Below the pieces are notes generated by a model. It searched no databases and had not been told where the DNA came from. It saw only the letters and a program-made list of their open reading frames with translations. A program made the position numbers and the translations under genes. 64,000 nucleotides of DNA from Bacillus sp. 2205SS5-2 (GTDB lineage: Bacteria > Bacillota > Bacilli > Bacillales > Bacillaceae_K). The number at the start of each line of letters is the position of its first letter. The first letter of the stretch is position 1. Of the stretch, positions 26,909 to 35,289 are shown piece after piece. Location of the stretch: the NCBI RefSeq assembly GCF_037024155.1, contig NZ_JAYKTS010000012.1:51670-115669 (forward strand). Reading direction: 5' to 3'.

Positions 26909-27706
26909 ATGAATAAATTACAGGTAGTTTCAAATGAAATGTTTGGTGAGTTACGTGTTATGCAGGTAAACGGTAAAGCGTATTTTCCTGCAACGGAATG
27001 TGCAAAGATGCTTGGCTATGTGAAACCTCATGAAGCAATCAAGCAGCACTGTCGGTACCCCGCGAAATACGGAGTACCCCATCCACAGAATCCAACCAAG
27101 CAAATTGAGAAGAATTTCATCCCGGAAGGGGACCTCTATCGTTTGATTGTGAAATCGCAACTTCCGGCAGCAGAGCAATTCGAACGTTGGGTGTTCGATG
27201 AAGTGCTACCAGATATCCGAAAACACGGAATGTACGCTTCCGAATCATTACTTGATGACATTCTTAAAAACCCGGATCTCGGCATTAAGCTTTTTACGGA
27301 ATATAAGGAAGCTAAAGAAGAAGCAAAAAAGCTAAAACTTGCTAATGCCCAACAGAAACAAATTATCGGTGAGTTGCAGCCGAAAGCGTCGTATTATGAT
27401 CTGGTTCTTCAGAATAAATCGGTTGTACCAATAAGCATTATTGCGAAGGATTACGGTCTATCTGCAAGAAAACTGAATGCGGTTCTTCATGAGTTAGGCG
27501 TTCAATTCAAAATGGGAAAAACATGGCTGCTTTATCAAAAATATGCGGAGATGGGCTACACGCAATCAAAAACCCATGCCATTGATGCTGAAAGAAATGT
27601 AATGCACACCTATTGGACTCAAAAGGGGCGGTTGTTTCTTTATGAGTTGCTTAAGAGAGAGAAAGGATTAGTGCCGTTAATTGAACGTTCTACTAAATCT
27701 GCATAG
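26909..27706 (+). CDS. Phage antirepressor, Bro-N and KilAC domains
   Basis: A 265-residue protein with a Bro-N domain (FGELRVMQVNGKAYFPATECAKMLGY ... EQFERWVFDEVLPDIRKHGMY, 10-110) and a C-terminal KilAC domain (SVVPISIIAKDYGLSARKLNAVLHELG ... MHTYWTQKGRLFLYELLK, 165-260). ATG 26909 follows AACAGGAGGAAAT. Such antirepressors bind and inactivate phage repressors or act as DNA-binding regulators. Here it lies inside the replication operon and not beside the repressor. It is probably expressed early, under the same promoter. Confidence 0.9.
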   Translation: MNKLQVVSNEMFGELRVMQVNGKAYFPATECAKMLGYVKPHEAIKQHCRYPAKYGVPHPQNPTKQIEKNFIPEGDLYRLIVKSQLPAAEQFERWVFDEVLPDIRKHGMYASESLLDDILKNPDLGIKLFTEYKEAKEEAKKLKLANAQQKQIIGELQPKASYYDLVLQNKSVVPISIIAKDYGLSARKLNAVLHELGVQFKMGKTWLLYQKYAEMGYTQSKTHAIDAERNVMHTYWTQKGRLFLYELLKREKGLVPLIERSTKSA

Positions 27707-27731
27707 CAGGGACGTGTCGAGATTGGCTGAC

Positions 27732-27902
27732 ATGGAAACTGTAAAATTTGTATCCCAATTAGAAAAGTATAGAAATGTACTACCAAAGCAGACCATTAAA
27801 ACACTTAAAGGCCAGGCTCTCTCCAGTGATTTGGAAGGAGCCAGAAAAGGCCTTCGTAAGGTGATACGCAGGAGGATTGGTGGATGTGAAAGAGCCAAGT
27901 GA
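27732..27902 (+). CDS. Small phage protein preceding the VapE gene
   Basis: A protein of about 56 residues (KFVSQLEKYRNVLPKQTIKTLKGQ, SDLEGARKGLRKVIRRRIGG), a conserved kind of small basic protein found between polymerase and primase genes of Firmicute phages. The start is uncertain: ATG 27732 lacks a good SD; GTG 27714 is another option. It overlaps the VapE gene. Function unknown; probably a replication accessory factor. Confidence 0.6.
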   Translation: METVKFVSQLEKYRNVLPKQTIKTLKGQALSSDLEGARKGLRKVIRRRIGGCERAK

Positions 27903-30297
27903 AAGAAAAGATCACAAACTAAAACACGATGGTAATCTCACCATTGCGACTGGACGAAACAGAAAAGAACTGAACTGGAAAAACAGAGATTTGCTTTGGT
28001 CTGAGGTTGTTCAGAAGTTAAGTAGTACGGTTCGAACCCATGAAACCTACGAGGAATATAAAAAGCTTTCCAAATCAAAGCAAGACGAAATAAAAGATGT
28101 TGGTGGATTTATCGGTGGTACCTTAAAGGGCGGCAGAAGGAAGCATGACAGTGTGGTTTGGCGACAAATCGTGTCCCTTGATGCAGATTTTGTGAAAGGG
28201 GACCTGTGGGCATCTGTTGAGACCATGTTTGGCTACGGGTGCGCCATGTACTCTACTCATAAACACCATCCGAAGAATCCAAGGTTAAGATTAGTTATTC
28301 CTTTATCCAGGCCAGTTACCGCCGATGAATATGTACCGATTGCAAGGAGGATTGCTGCTGACCTCGGAATAGATTTTTTCGATGATACCACCTATCAAGT
28401 ACACCGGCTGATGTATTGGCCATCGACATCATCTGATGGTGAATTTGACTTTAAAGTATTGGACGAGCCATGGATTGATCCAGATACTGTTTTGGCTAGA
28501 TTTCCAGATTGGAGAGATTCTTCTTACTGGCCGGAAAGCTCAAGAACTGTTCACGAGCGAAAGAAGCTCGCTGATAGGCAAGGTGATCCTAAATCAAAAG
28601 AAGGTGTGGTCGGTGCTTTTTGCCGGACGTACTCTGTCGTGGATGTGATTGAGAAATATTTAAATGATATTTATGTCCCTTGTGAGGATCCGAATAGATA
28701 CACATATTCAGCTGGTTCCACAGCGGGCGGGGTGGTGGTTTATGAAGATGGTGATTTTGCCTATTCTCACCATTCTACGGACCCGATTGGTGGAAGGTTA
28801 TGTAATGCTTTTGATTTGGTTCGAATGCATCTATTTGGTGACCTTGATGAAACAGTCAAAGAGGGAACGCCAATCAACCGGTTGCCTTCTTATAAAGCCA
28901 TGGTAGAAGAAGCCTTAAGGGATAAGCAGGTAAAACTGACATTAGGTAAAGAACAGTTGAGCCTTGCTGCAGGTGATTTTGAAGAAGAAGAGATGGAGTG
29001 GCTATCGGAATTAACAAGGGATCAAAAAGGAAATATTGCCTCCAGTGCACCGAATGTCATCCTGATTCTTGAAAACGATCCAGCTTTAAAGGACCGAATC
29101 GCGATGAACGATTTTGTCCATCGGGTTGTCATTAAAGATGATTTGCCATGGAGAAGTGCGGAGCGAGGGGAGTATTGGTCTGATACAGATGATGCCAGTT
29201 TGCGAAATTATCTTTACTCAGTCTATGGCATAAAAGGAGCGGGTGTTATTGCCGACGCTTGGAGTGAGGTGGCAGTGAAATATGCCTTTCATCCAATTAA
29301 GGACTATTTAAATGATCTCGTTTGGGATGGTCAAAAACGGATTGAAACCTTGATATCCGATTACCTTGGTGCTGATGATAATGAATGTGTCCGAATGTTT
29401 ACCCGAAAGATTTTATTGGCGGCAGTCACAAGAATTTATCGTCCAGGTACAAAGTTTGATTACTGCGTAGTCCTTGTTGGCCCTCAAGGTGTTGGGAAAA
29501 GTTACATTATTAAGCTCCTAGGCAAAGAATGGCACTCGGATTCCTTAATTACTGTGAAAGGCAAAGAAGCCTATGAGCAACTTCAAGGTGCATGGATTTT
29601 AGAAATGGCTGAGCTGACGGCAACAAAGAAAGTAGAAACGGAAGCGGTAAAACATTTTATTTCGAAGTCCGAGGATACCTTTCGAGTTGCTTATGGCAGG
29701 CATAATGAAACATTTAAACGGCAGTGTGTTTTCTTTGGAACTACCAATGATTATGACTTTTTAAATGATCCGACAGGGAACCGTCGCTTTTTGCCGATTA
29801 CGGTTAACGGTGGTGGTAGTAAAAACATGTGGGATGATTTAACTGAAGAGGAAGTTGATCAAGTTTGGGCGGAGGCGAAGGTACTGTATGAAAAGGGAGA
29901 GACCTTGGCTTTAAGCAAAGACATCGAGGAAAAGGCTCGGGAACTTCAAGCTGCTCATACACAGGAGAATCCAATTGCAGAAAGCATTCGAACGTATTTG
30001 GAAACCGAGGTTCCGATGAATTGGTATGACCTTGACATCGGTACGAGAAGAGCCTATTTGCATATGGACATGGGTGGTTCTGAGTCTGATAAGACCATGA
30101 AACTAAGCAAGGTGTGTGCTCAGATGGTTTGGGAGGAGCTTTTTCAAAAGGATGTATCGATCATGACCAGATATGATGCCAAAGAAATTAATATGATCAT
30201 CCAACATACACCAGGGTGGAAAAGGGTGAGCTCTGTTCGATTTGATAAAACGTATGGTATGCAAAAAGGATTTCGACGTGAACTTGTATACATGTAA
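27886..30297 (+). CDS. VapE-type phage primase/SF3 helicase
   Basis: About 803 residues. The N-terminal part resembles an archaeo-eukaryotic primase: SLDADFVKGD (about 97, catalytic acids), YSTHKHHPKNPRLRLVIPLSRP (about 125) and TYQVHRLMYWPS. The C-terminal part is the virulence-associated E helicase with Walker A VGPQGVGKSYIIKLLG (about 530), QLQGAWILEMAEL (Walker B region), FRVAYGRHNETFKRQCVFFGTTND and the arginine-containing DPTGNRRFLPI. The start may be TTG 27877, GTG 27880 or GTG 27886; the SD AGGAGGA at 27870 fits GTG 27886 best. It would prime and unwind at the phage origin. Confidence 0.9.
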   Translation: MKEPSERKDHKLKHDGNLTIATGRNRKELNWKNRDLLWSEVVQKLSSTVRTHETYEEYKKLSKSKQDEIKDVGGFIGGTLKGGRRKHDSVVWRQIVSLDADFVKGDLWASVETMFGYGCAMYSTHKHHPKNPRLRLVIPLSRPVTADEYVPIARRIAADLGIDFFDDTTYQVHRLMYWPSTSSDGEFDFKVLDEPWIDPDTVLARFPDWRDSSYWPESSRTVHERKKLADRQGDPKSKEGVVGAFCRTYSVVDVIEKYLNDIYVPCEDPNRYTYSAGSTAGGVVVYEDGDFAYSHHSTDPIGGRLCNAFDLVRMHLFGDLDETVKEGTPINRLPSYKAMVEEALRDKQVKLTLGKEQLSLAAGDFEEEEMEWLSELTRDQKGNIASSAPNVILILENDPALKDRIAMNDFVHRVVIKDDLPWRSAERGEYWSDTDDASLRNYLYSVYGIKGAGVIADAWSEVAVKYAFHPIKDYLNDLVWDGQKRIETLISDYLGADDNECVRMFTRKILLAAVTRIYRPGTKFDYCVVLVGPQGVGKSYIIKLLGKEWHSDSLITVKGKEAYEQLQGAWILEMAELTATKKVETEAVKHFISKSEDTFRVAYGRHNETFKRQCVFFGTTNDYDFLNDPTGNRRFLPITVNGGGSKNMWDDLTEEEVDQVWAEAKVLYEKGETLALSKDIEEKARELQAAHTQENPIAESIRTYLETEVPMNWYDLDIGTRRAYLHMDMGGSESDKTMKLSKVCAQMVWEELFQKDVSIMTRYDAKEINMIIQHTPGWKRVSSVRFDKTYGMQKGFRRELVYM

Positions 30298-30541
30298 ACT
30301 TTGAAAATGATTGAAAGTATACACCGTGACCCTTATGATTACTAGCTTCTATACTATTTATACTTTGTATACCTTCTTCTATATAAGAAAGAAAATAGAA
30401 GTAATAGAGAGTAATATATACTGCCTAATACACTCATATGTATGGGTCCATCTAAAAAAGGCATACAGGGCATACAAACTATTTGAAAACCGCATGGATA
30501 CTGGGTTTGGAGTGTATACCTTCATTTTGGAGTGATGATAG
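30298..30541. other. Gene-poor interval with GTATAC/GCATAC repeats behind the primase gene
   Basis: The 244 bases are AT-rich and hold repeated GTATAC or GCATAC cores at 30317, 30367, 30461, 30470 and 30514; the decamer GTATACCTTC occurs at 30367 and 30514. A 74-codon open frame spans it but has no SD and is hydrophobic/Tyr-rich because of the repeats. Position behind the primase/helicase gene would suit a replication origin with iterons; not proven. Confidence 0.4.
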
Positions 30542-30820
30542 ATGAATGAAGCGAGCGTGGAGAAAAGGCTCAAAATGAAAGTGAAGGAAAATGGCGGGCT
30601 GGCTTTGAAACTTGTGTCGCCCGGTTTTGCAGGCGTGCCAGACAGGTTGGTGCTCTTTAACGGCTCAAAGGTCGCCTTTGTGGAATTAAAGGCACCGGCT
30701 AAGAAGCTACGAGCATTACAACGAAAAAGGAAAAAACAGCTGGAAGCTTTAGGCTTTAAAGTTTATAAGATTGATAGCTATGGGGCTGTCGATCAGATGA
30801 TAGAGGAGATGGTCCTTTGA
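30542..30820 (+). CDS. VRR-NUC domain nuclease
   Basis: A 92-residue stand-alone VRR-NUC domain, a PD-(D/E)xK nuclease. EKRLKMKVKENGGLALKLVSPGFAGVPDRLVLFNGSKVAFVELK holds the catalytic E, PD and ExK residues, followed by QRKRKKQLEALGF and VYKIDS. ATG 30542 follows GGAGTGATGATAG. It overlaps the SNF2 helicase gene by four bases (TTGA). Stand-alone phage VRR-NUC proteins cut junctions or flaps as homodimers; its partnership with the helicase is inferred from coupling. Confidence 0.92.
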   Translation: MNEASVEKRLKMKVKENGGLALKLVSPGFAGVPDRLVLFNGSKVAFVELKAPAKKLRALQRKRKKQLEALGFKVYKIDSYGAVDQMIEEMVL

Positions 30821-32199
30821 ATTATAAACCTTATCATTATCAGGACTATGCCACACAGTGGATTATCGAAAAGGAGAAATCAGCACTTTTTCTTGAAATG
30901 GGAATGGGAAAGTCAGTGTCCACCCTAACGGCCATTTTGGAATTGATGTATGACTACTTCGATGTGGCGAAGGTGTTGGTTATTGCTCCGCTCCGAGTAG
31001 CGAGTACCACTTGGGAAGAAGAAGTGGAAAAGTGGGATCATTTGAAAGACCTTAGAATTTCCAAAGTGCTCGGTAGTGAAAAGCAAAGGGTAGCTGCACT
31101 ATATAAAAAAGCTGACATCTACATCATCAATAGAGAAAATGTCACTTGGCTCGTGGATTGGTTTGATGCCGATTGGCCTTTTGACATGGTGGTTATCGAT
31201 GAGCTATCCAGCTTTAAATCTTCAAAGGCCCAGCGGTTTAAGGCTTTGAAAAAGGTGAGGCCTTTTATTAAAAGATTGGTTGGACTAACAGGAACCCCAG
31301 CACCAAACGGTTTGATTGATTTGTGGCCACAGATTTATTTACTCGACGGTGGAGAGCGTTTAGGCAAAACAGTCACTGGTTACCGAGAGAGATATTTTCT
31401 TCCGGATAAACGAAATCAAATGATCGTCTACACATGGAAGTTAAAAGATGGAGCCGAAGATGCGATTTATGAAAAGCTCTCCGATATCTGCGTGAGTATG
31501 AAGGCCAAAGATTACCTCGAATTACCTGAAAGAATCGACAACGTGATACCAGTGGAATTGTCGAAAAAGGCGAAAGAACAATATGATCAATTAGAAAAAG
31601 AATTGATTTTATCGATTGAAGAAGCGGATGTATTAGCTGGATCTGCAGCAGTACTAGCTAATAAATTATTACAAATGGCGAACGGTGCTGTTTACGATGA
31701 AGACGGTGAAGTGAAGCGGATTCATGATGAAAAGTTAAAAGCGTTGGATGAATTGATTGAAGTTGCAGGTGGAAAACCAATGCTTGTGTTTTATGGGTAT
31801 CAGCATGATAAGGACAGGCTATTAAAACACCTAAAGAAATTGAAGCCGAGAATCCTTCAATCGGATCAAGATATAAAGGATTGGAATCAAGGGAAGGTTC
31901 AAGTCCTTCTAGCTCATCCAGCATCAGCTGGTCATGGGCTGAACCTTCAAACTGGTGGGAACATCATCATCTGGTTTGGCCTTACATGGAGCCTTGAACT
32001 TTACCAGCAAGCCAATGCAAGATTGTGGCGGCAAGGGCAAAAACAAACGGTCGTCATTCACCATATCATTGCCAAAGGCACCATTGATGAGCGAGTGATG
32101 AAAGCGTTAGAAGATAAAGACGTGAGCCAAGCTGCTCTTATTGAGGCAGTGAAATCAAGAATGAATCGATATAAAGAGGGTTTGCCACATGGATCGTAA
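30817..32199 (+). CDS. SNF2-like DEAD/DEAH helicase
   Basis: A 460-residue SF2 protein. It starts at TTG 30817 overlapping the VRR-NUC stop. The Q/Walker region is YHYQDYATQWIIEKEKSALFLEMGMGKSVSTL; motif II is VVIDELSSFK (DELS instead of DEAH); motif III LTGTPAPNGLIDLW; lobe two has MLVFYGYQHDKDRL, LAHPASAGHGLNLQ and QANARLWRQGQ (motif VI). These are typical of phage SNF2 helicases next to VRR-NUC genes. It likely remodels branched DNA or stalled forks during phage replication. Confidence 0.92.
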   Translation: MNYKPYHYQDYATQWIIEKEKSALFLEMGMGKSVSTLTAILELMYDYFDVAKVLVIAPLRVASTTWEEEVEKWDHLKDLRISKVLGSEKQRVAALYKKADIYIINRENVTWLVDWFDADWPFDMVVIDELSSFKSSKAQRFKALKKVRPFIKRLVGLTGTPAPNGLIDLWPQIYLLDGGERLGKTVTGYRERYFLPDKRNQMIVYTWKLKDGAEDAIYEKLSDICVSMKAKDYLELPERIDNVIPVELSKKAKEQYDQLEKELILSIEEADVLAGSAAVLANKLLQMANGAVYDEDGEVKRIHDEKLKALDELIEVAGGKPMLVFYGYQHDKDRLLKHLKKLKPRILQSDQDIKDWNQGKVQVLLAHPASAGHGLNLQTGGNIIIWFGLTWSLELYQQANARLWRQGQKQTVVIHHIIAKGTIDERVMKALEDKDVSQAALIEAVKSRMNRYKEGLPHGS

Positions 32200-32214
32200 A
32201 GACGGGAGGAATTG

Positions 32215-32649
32215 ATGGTGGATGCTAAAGAATATTTATCCCAGGCTTTTCAGCTGGACCAAAGAATAAACAGTAAATTAGAACAGGTTTCCATGTTACG
32301 GGACCTTGCTTTAAAGACAACATCTGTCCTTCAGGATGACAAGGTTCAAAGTACAAAACAGCAATCCCCGATGGAAAGTGCTCTCGTTAAGTTAATGAGT
32401 CTGGAGGAAGAAATCAATGACGACATTGATCAGTTGATTGATTTAAAGCGGGAGTTGGCAACCTTCGTATCTGAAATAGAAAATCCTTCTCACCGGTTAC
32501 TTCTTGAGCTTCGCTATCTTAGTGGGAGCACTTGGGAAGAAGTAGCTGCCATGATGGGATACGATGTACGTTGGGTTTACCGGCTACATCGTAAAGCATT
32601 GAAGGAAGCAACGGAACGATTAGAAAACAACACGGTGGAATGCATATGA
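32215..32649 (+). CDS. DUF1492 family phage regulator, sigma-70 region 4-like
   Basis: About 144 residues (starts ATG 32215, or GTG 32218 which has better distance from SD GGGAGGA). A helical N-terminus (KEYLSQAFQLDQRINSKLEQVSMLRDLA) and a C-terminal HTH of the sigma-70 region 4 kind (LLELRYLSGSTWEEVAAMMGYDVRWVYRLHRKAL) match DUF1492/ArpU-like proteins. It ends the early operon just before HNH and packaging genes, the usual place for a late-gene activator. It is followed by two hairpins. Confidence 0.82.
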   Translation: MVDAKEYLSQAFQLDQRINSKLEQVSMLRDLALKTTSVLQDDKVQSTKQQSPMESALVKLMSLEEEINDDIDQLIDLKRELATFVSEIENPSHRLLLELRYLSGSTWEEVAAMMGYDVRWVYRLHRKALKEATERLENNTVECI

Positions 32650-32668
32650 AAACAAGAGTACCCACATC

Positions 32669-32702
32669 ACCCTTGAAGGCTAGAGTCCTTTGAGGGTTTT
32701 TG
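32669..32702 (+). terminator. Terminator after the DUF1492 gene
   Basis: ACCCTTGAAGG (32669-32679) and CCTTTGAGGGT (32687-32697) with a T run after. Mid-stem has mismatches. It shares CCCTTGAAGG with the next hairpin. Confidence 0.65.
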
Positions 32703-32788
32703 TTTGGAGAAATAAACACGCCATGAAAAGCCATGTTAAGCCACCCTCTCCCTGTGATAGAGTATAAGCTATAGAAGTATCATACAAC
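32703..32788 (+). other. 86-base interval between two look-alike hairpins
   Basis: No frame with an SD. It contains GAGTATAAGCTATAGAAGTATCATAC and is bounded on both sides by hairpins that start CCCTTGAAGG, so a short RNA could be made here or late transcription could start here. Confidence 0.3.
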
Positions 32789-32822
32789 AGCCCTTGAAGG
32801 ACAAACCTTCGGGGCTTTTTTA
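32789..32822 (+). terminator. Second terminator before the HNH gene
   Basis: AGCCCTTGAAGG (32789-32800), ACAAA loop, CCTTCGGGGCT (32806-32816) then TTTTTT. Good stem with one bulge. Confidence 0.75.
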
Positions 32823-32844
32823 ATTGAGTATGGAGTTGAGAACA

Positions 32845-33198
32845 ATGCCAAAGAAACCAAAGAAGCCATGCAAACACAACGGCTGTCCTTTGTTGACCGA
32901 TGATAAGTACTGTGAGTTTCATGCGAAGCTTCATGTAGATGATAGAGCTAATGCAAGTGAACGTGGTTATGATAACCGTTGGAGGAAAGCGAGCAAACGA
33001 TTCTTGAACGCCCATCCTCTTTGCAAACGCTGTGAGCAGAAAGGAAAGCTCACTCAAGCTACGGTGGTTGACCATATCAAACCACACCGAGGTGACCAGA
33101 GCCTGTTCTGGAATGAAAACAACTGGCAACCTTTGTGTAAGAGATGTCATGACAGAAAGACAAGAACAGAAGATCAGTATCCTGTTTACTCTTTTTAA
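32845..33198 (+). CDS. Phage HNH endonuclease
   Basis: A 117-residue HNH protein. N-terminal Lys-rich segment with CKHNGCPLLTDDKYCEFH (zinc knuckle), then ERGYDNRWRKASKRFLNAHPLCKRC, VVDHIKPHRGDQSLFWNENNWQPLCKRCHDRKTRTED (the HNH core with two CxxC). ATG 32845 follows GGAGTTGAG. Such HNH proteins lie beside the cos site and terminase of many siphoviruses and are needed, with terminase, for cos cleavage and packaging. Here the terminase genes are 4 kb away because a moron block intervenes. Confidence 0.9.
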   Translation: MPKKPKKPCKHNGCPLLTDDKYCEFHAKLHVDDRANASERGYDNRWRKASKRFLNAHPLCKRCEQKGKLTQATVVDHIKPHRGDQSLFWNENNWQPLCKRCHDRKTRTEDQYPVYSF

Positions 33199-33300
33199 TG
33201 GACGGGTAGGGGAGGTCAAATCTCTACAACCTTTTATCAGGCGACCGCGCGCCCCCTTCACGTGAATTTTCGCGGAATTAAACAAGGGGGGTATCATTGG
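33199..33300 (+). other. Probable cos region
   Basis: Directly after the HNH gene lies a G-rich GGGTAGGGGAGGTCAAATCT stretch, then an unusually GC-rich GACCGCGCGCCCCC followed by a CCGCG/CGCGG dyad (33245-33275). I recall the same arrangement (GGGG-GGTCAAATCTCT then GC-rich) behind HNH genes of Firmicute cos phages. The exact nick positions cannot be read. Confidence 0.55.
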
Positions 33301-33417
33301 ATGGAGGATACAAGTCAAAAACATCAACAGGCGCAAGGGATTCAATCGTTTTTAAATTTGCACAGAGGTTATATAGAGAAATGCTCACAAAAATGGCTCA
33401 GTCCTTATAAACACTAG
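33301..33417 (+). CDS. Short ORF behind the cos region (38 aa)
   Basis: ATG 33301 has the SD AAGGGGGG nine bases upstream and gives 38 residues (MEDTSQKHQQAQGIQSF ... QKWLSPYKH). It is too short for a terminase small subunit and not recognised. It may be a real microprotein or the truncated 5' end of a gene that was displaced when the moron block entered. Its stop lies inside the stem-loop TGGCTCA (33394-33400)/TGAGCCA (33422-33428). Confidence 0.4.
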   Translation: MEDTSQKHQQAQGIQSFLNLHRGYIEKCSQKWLSPYKH

Positions 33418-33428
33418 GGTTTGAGCCA
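33394..33428 (-). terminator. Stem-loop with minus-strand T tract
   Basis: TGGCTCA/TGAGCCA stem with a 21-base loop; on the minus strand it ends in TTTTTG. It may act as a minus-strand terminator or mark a recombination scar. Confidence 0.4.
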
Positions 33429-33458
33429 CTTTAATCGAAAAATAACAAATGTCATTTT

Positions 33459-33503
33459 AACGCCAGTAAGAGCTTGAAAAATAGCTGACTTAGGCGTTTT
33501 TTT
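33459..33503 (+). terminator. Terminator ahead of the moron block
   Basis: AACGCCAGTAAGAGCT pairs with AGCTGACTTAGGCGTT (one mismatch/bulge), loop TGAAAAAT, followed by TTTTT. A long, strong terminator. Confidence 0.88.
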
Positions 33504-33546
33504 ATTGCCATTTTCAATACGGTTCACGCAGAAAGGGGTGTGAGAG

Positions 33547-33984
33547 ATGAACGAAGTAGAAAGACAGACGATTTATGACCTCCGGCTTAAAGGGGTTGGA
33601 TATAAGGCTATTGGCGCAGTGCTTGGAAAATCCAGGGACAGCATCCGTGGGTTTTGTAAAAGGAATGGCCTTGCTGGTGATTCCAGAGTTGTTGCATTAA
33701 ATGTGAAAGAGCAAATGAACAATCATCTACTCTGCACTTGCTGCGGGAACCCAATCAACCAAAAAGGTCGTGGAAGGGCTCGGAAGTTCTGTTCGGATGA
33801 ATGTCGCCGGAAGTGGTGGAAAGAAAATCCTCAGGCACGAAATAAAAATGAAACAGCTATTTACCACTATACCTGCCCGCAGTGTGAAAAAGAGTTCAAT
33901 TGCTATGGGAACAAGAAGAGAAAGTTCTGCAGTCACGATTGTTATATCAAATCAAGATTTTGGAGTGAGGAAGATGGAGTTTAA
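33547..33984 (+). CDS. HTH and zinc-finger phage protein
   Basis: A 145-residue protein. The N-terminal HTH reads DLRLKGVGYKAIGAVLGKSRDSIRGFCKRNGL (11-42); then two zinc fingers: CTCCGNPINQKGRGRARKFCSDEC and CPQCEKEFNCYGNKKRKFCSHDC. ATG 33547 follows AAAGGGGTGTGAGAG. It overlaps the methyltransferase gene by eleven bases. Its HTH closely resembles the truncated protein at 63498-63698 (GVGYKAIG... versus GIGYKKIA...). It probably binds DNA as a regulator of the adjacent methylase; function unproven. Confidence 0.75.
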   Translation: MNEVERQTIYDLRLKGVGYKAIGAVLGKSRDSIRGFCKRNGLAGDSRVVALNVKEQMNNHLLCTCCGNPINQKGRGRARKFCSDECRRKWWKENPQARNKNETAIYHYTCPQCEKEFNCYGNKKRKFCSHDCYIKSRFWSEEDGV

Positions 33985-35218
33985 AAAACTACCTATTGAA
34001 GATTTAATTCCTGCTAGCTATAATCCCAGGAAGAAATTGAAACCGGGCGATAGCGAATTTGAGAAGATTAAAAACAGTATTGAACAATTTGGTTATGTAG
34101 AACCTGTCATTGTTAATAAGGATATGACGGTTGTCGGTGGCCATCAAAGAATTACAGTTTTAATGACATTAGGTTTTACAGAAATCGACTGTGTGGTTAT
34201 CAATGTCGATAAGACAAAAGAGAAGGCTCTAAATATTGCATTAAATAAAATTAGCGGAGAGTGGAGCAAAGAGCTATTAGCTGACCTCATTCAAAACTTG
34301 CAGTCCTTGGACTATGACATCTCATTTACAGGTTTTGAACCACCAGAAATCGATCAGCTTTTTAACGAGGTTCATGATAAAGATATTACGGAGGACGATT
34401 TTGATGTTGAAAAGGAATTAGCTGAACCTGCTATTACCCAAAAAGGTGACGTGTGGTTACTTGGTAGGCATCGATTAGTTTGCGGGGACAGTACAGATCA
34501 AGAAGTATATCAAGTTCTTATGAATGACCAGAAAGCAAACCTTGTCGTAACGGACCCACCTTATAACGTCAATTACTCTTCACAAGCAGGTAGTATCCAG
34601 AACGATAACATGAAAGATGAAGAGTTTTATAACTTCTTACTCAAAGCCTATAAGAATTTGGCTGCTAGTATGGAAAGGGATGCATCCATCTATGTGTTCC
34701 ATGCGGATACGGAAGGTTACAACTTCAGAAAGGCATTCAAGGATGCAGGCTTCTACTTATCGGGTGTTTGTATTTGGGCTAAGCAAAGCCTTGTACTTGG
34801 CAGAAGTCCTTATCAGTGGAAACATGAACCGATTCTATTTGGTTGGTTGAAGGATGGAAAACATAATTGGTATGCAGATAGAAAACAGAGTACTATCTGG
34901 AATTTTGATAGACCGTCGAAGAATGCTCTTCATCCAACGATGAAGCCGGTTAACTTGTGTGCCTACCCGATTCAAAATAGTAGCATGAGCAATTGCATCG
35001 TCCTGGATCCTTTTGGCGGGAGTGGTTCAACACTTATGGCTTGCGAACAAACGAATCGAATTTGCTACACAATTGAACTGGATGAAAAATATGCGGATGC
35101 GATTGTCAAACGGTATATCGAACATGTGGGAACGGATGCAAATGTTTTCTTGGAAAGAGACGGGGAGAAGCTATCGTATTCAGATGTTCCTAAACCTGTA
35201 TTAGACGAAATATTATAG
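33974..35218 (+). CDS. ParB-like domain fused to DNA methyltransferase
   Basis: A 414-residue phage enzyme. Residues 1-100 form a ParB/sulfiredoxin-like domain (IEDLIPASYNPRKKL, SIEQFGYVEPVIVN, VVGGHQRITVL). Residues 150-395 form a DNA methyltransferase with the catalytic DPPYN (about 194), and DPFGGSGSTLMACEQTNR (SAM-binding FxGxG, about 338) near the end: the beta-class order. ATG 33974 follows GGAGTGAGGAAG and overlaps the previous gene. It methylates N6-adenine or N4-cytosine, likely protecting phage DNA from restriction. The specificity is unknown. Confidence 0.92.
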   Translation: MEFKKLPIEDLIPASYNPRKKLKPGDSEFEKIKNSIEQFGYVEPVIVNKDMTVVGGHQRITVLMTLGFTEIDCVVINVDKTKEKALNIALNKISGEWSKELLADLIQNLQSLDYDISFTGFEPPEIDQLFNEVHDKDITEDDFDVEKELAEPAITQKGDVWLLGRHRLVCGDSTDQEVYQVLMNDQKANLVVTDPPYNVNYSSQAGSIQNDNMKDEEFYNFLLKAYKNLAASMERDASIYVFHADTEGYNFRKAFKDAGFYLSGVCIWAKQSLVLGRSPYQWKHEPILFGWLKDGKHNWYADRKQSTIWNFDRPSKNALHPTMKPVNLCAYPIQNSSMSNCIVLDPFGGSGSTLMACEQTNRICYTIELDEKYADAIVKRYIEHVGTDANVFLERDGEKLSYSDVPKPVLDEIL

Positions 35219-35289
35219 ACGAACAAAGTTGCTATACCTCAAGGTGTATGGCAATATGCTACTACCTTGAAGAGATTGGAGGCAGAGTG

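Noticed and set aside
27236..27700. Second regulator gene in the C-terminal half of the antirepressor
   Set aside because: The Bro-N and KilAC parts are one continuous frame with a normal linker; no internal start with SD.
30311..30535. 74-codon plus-strand frame between VapE and VRR-NUC
   Set aside because: No SD; the Tyr/Thr-rich chain is a product of the GTATAC repeats in that interval.
32680..33345. 221-codon open frame on the minus strand across the HNH gene and cos region
   Set aside because: It has no SD, lies antisense to a well-supported HNH gene and crosses two terminators and the GC-rich cos region; composition is not protein-like.
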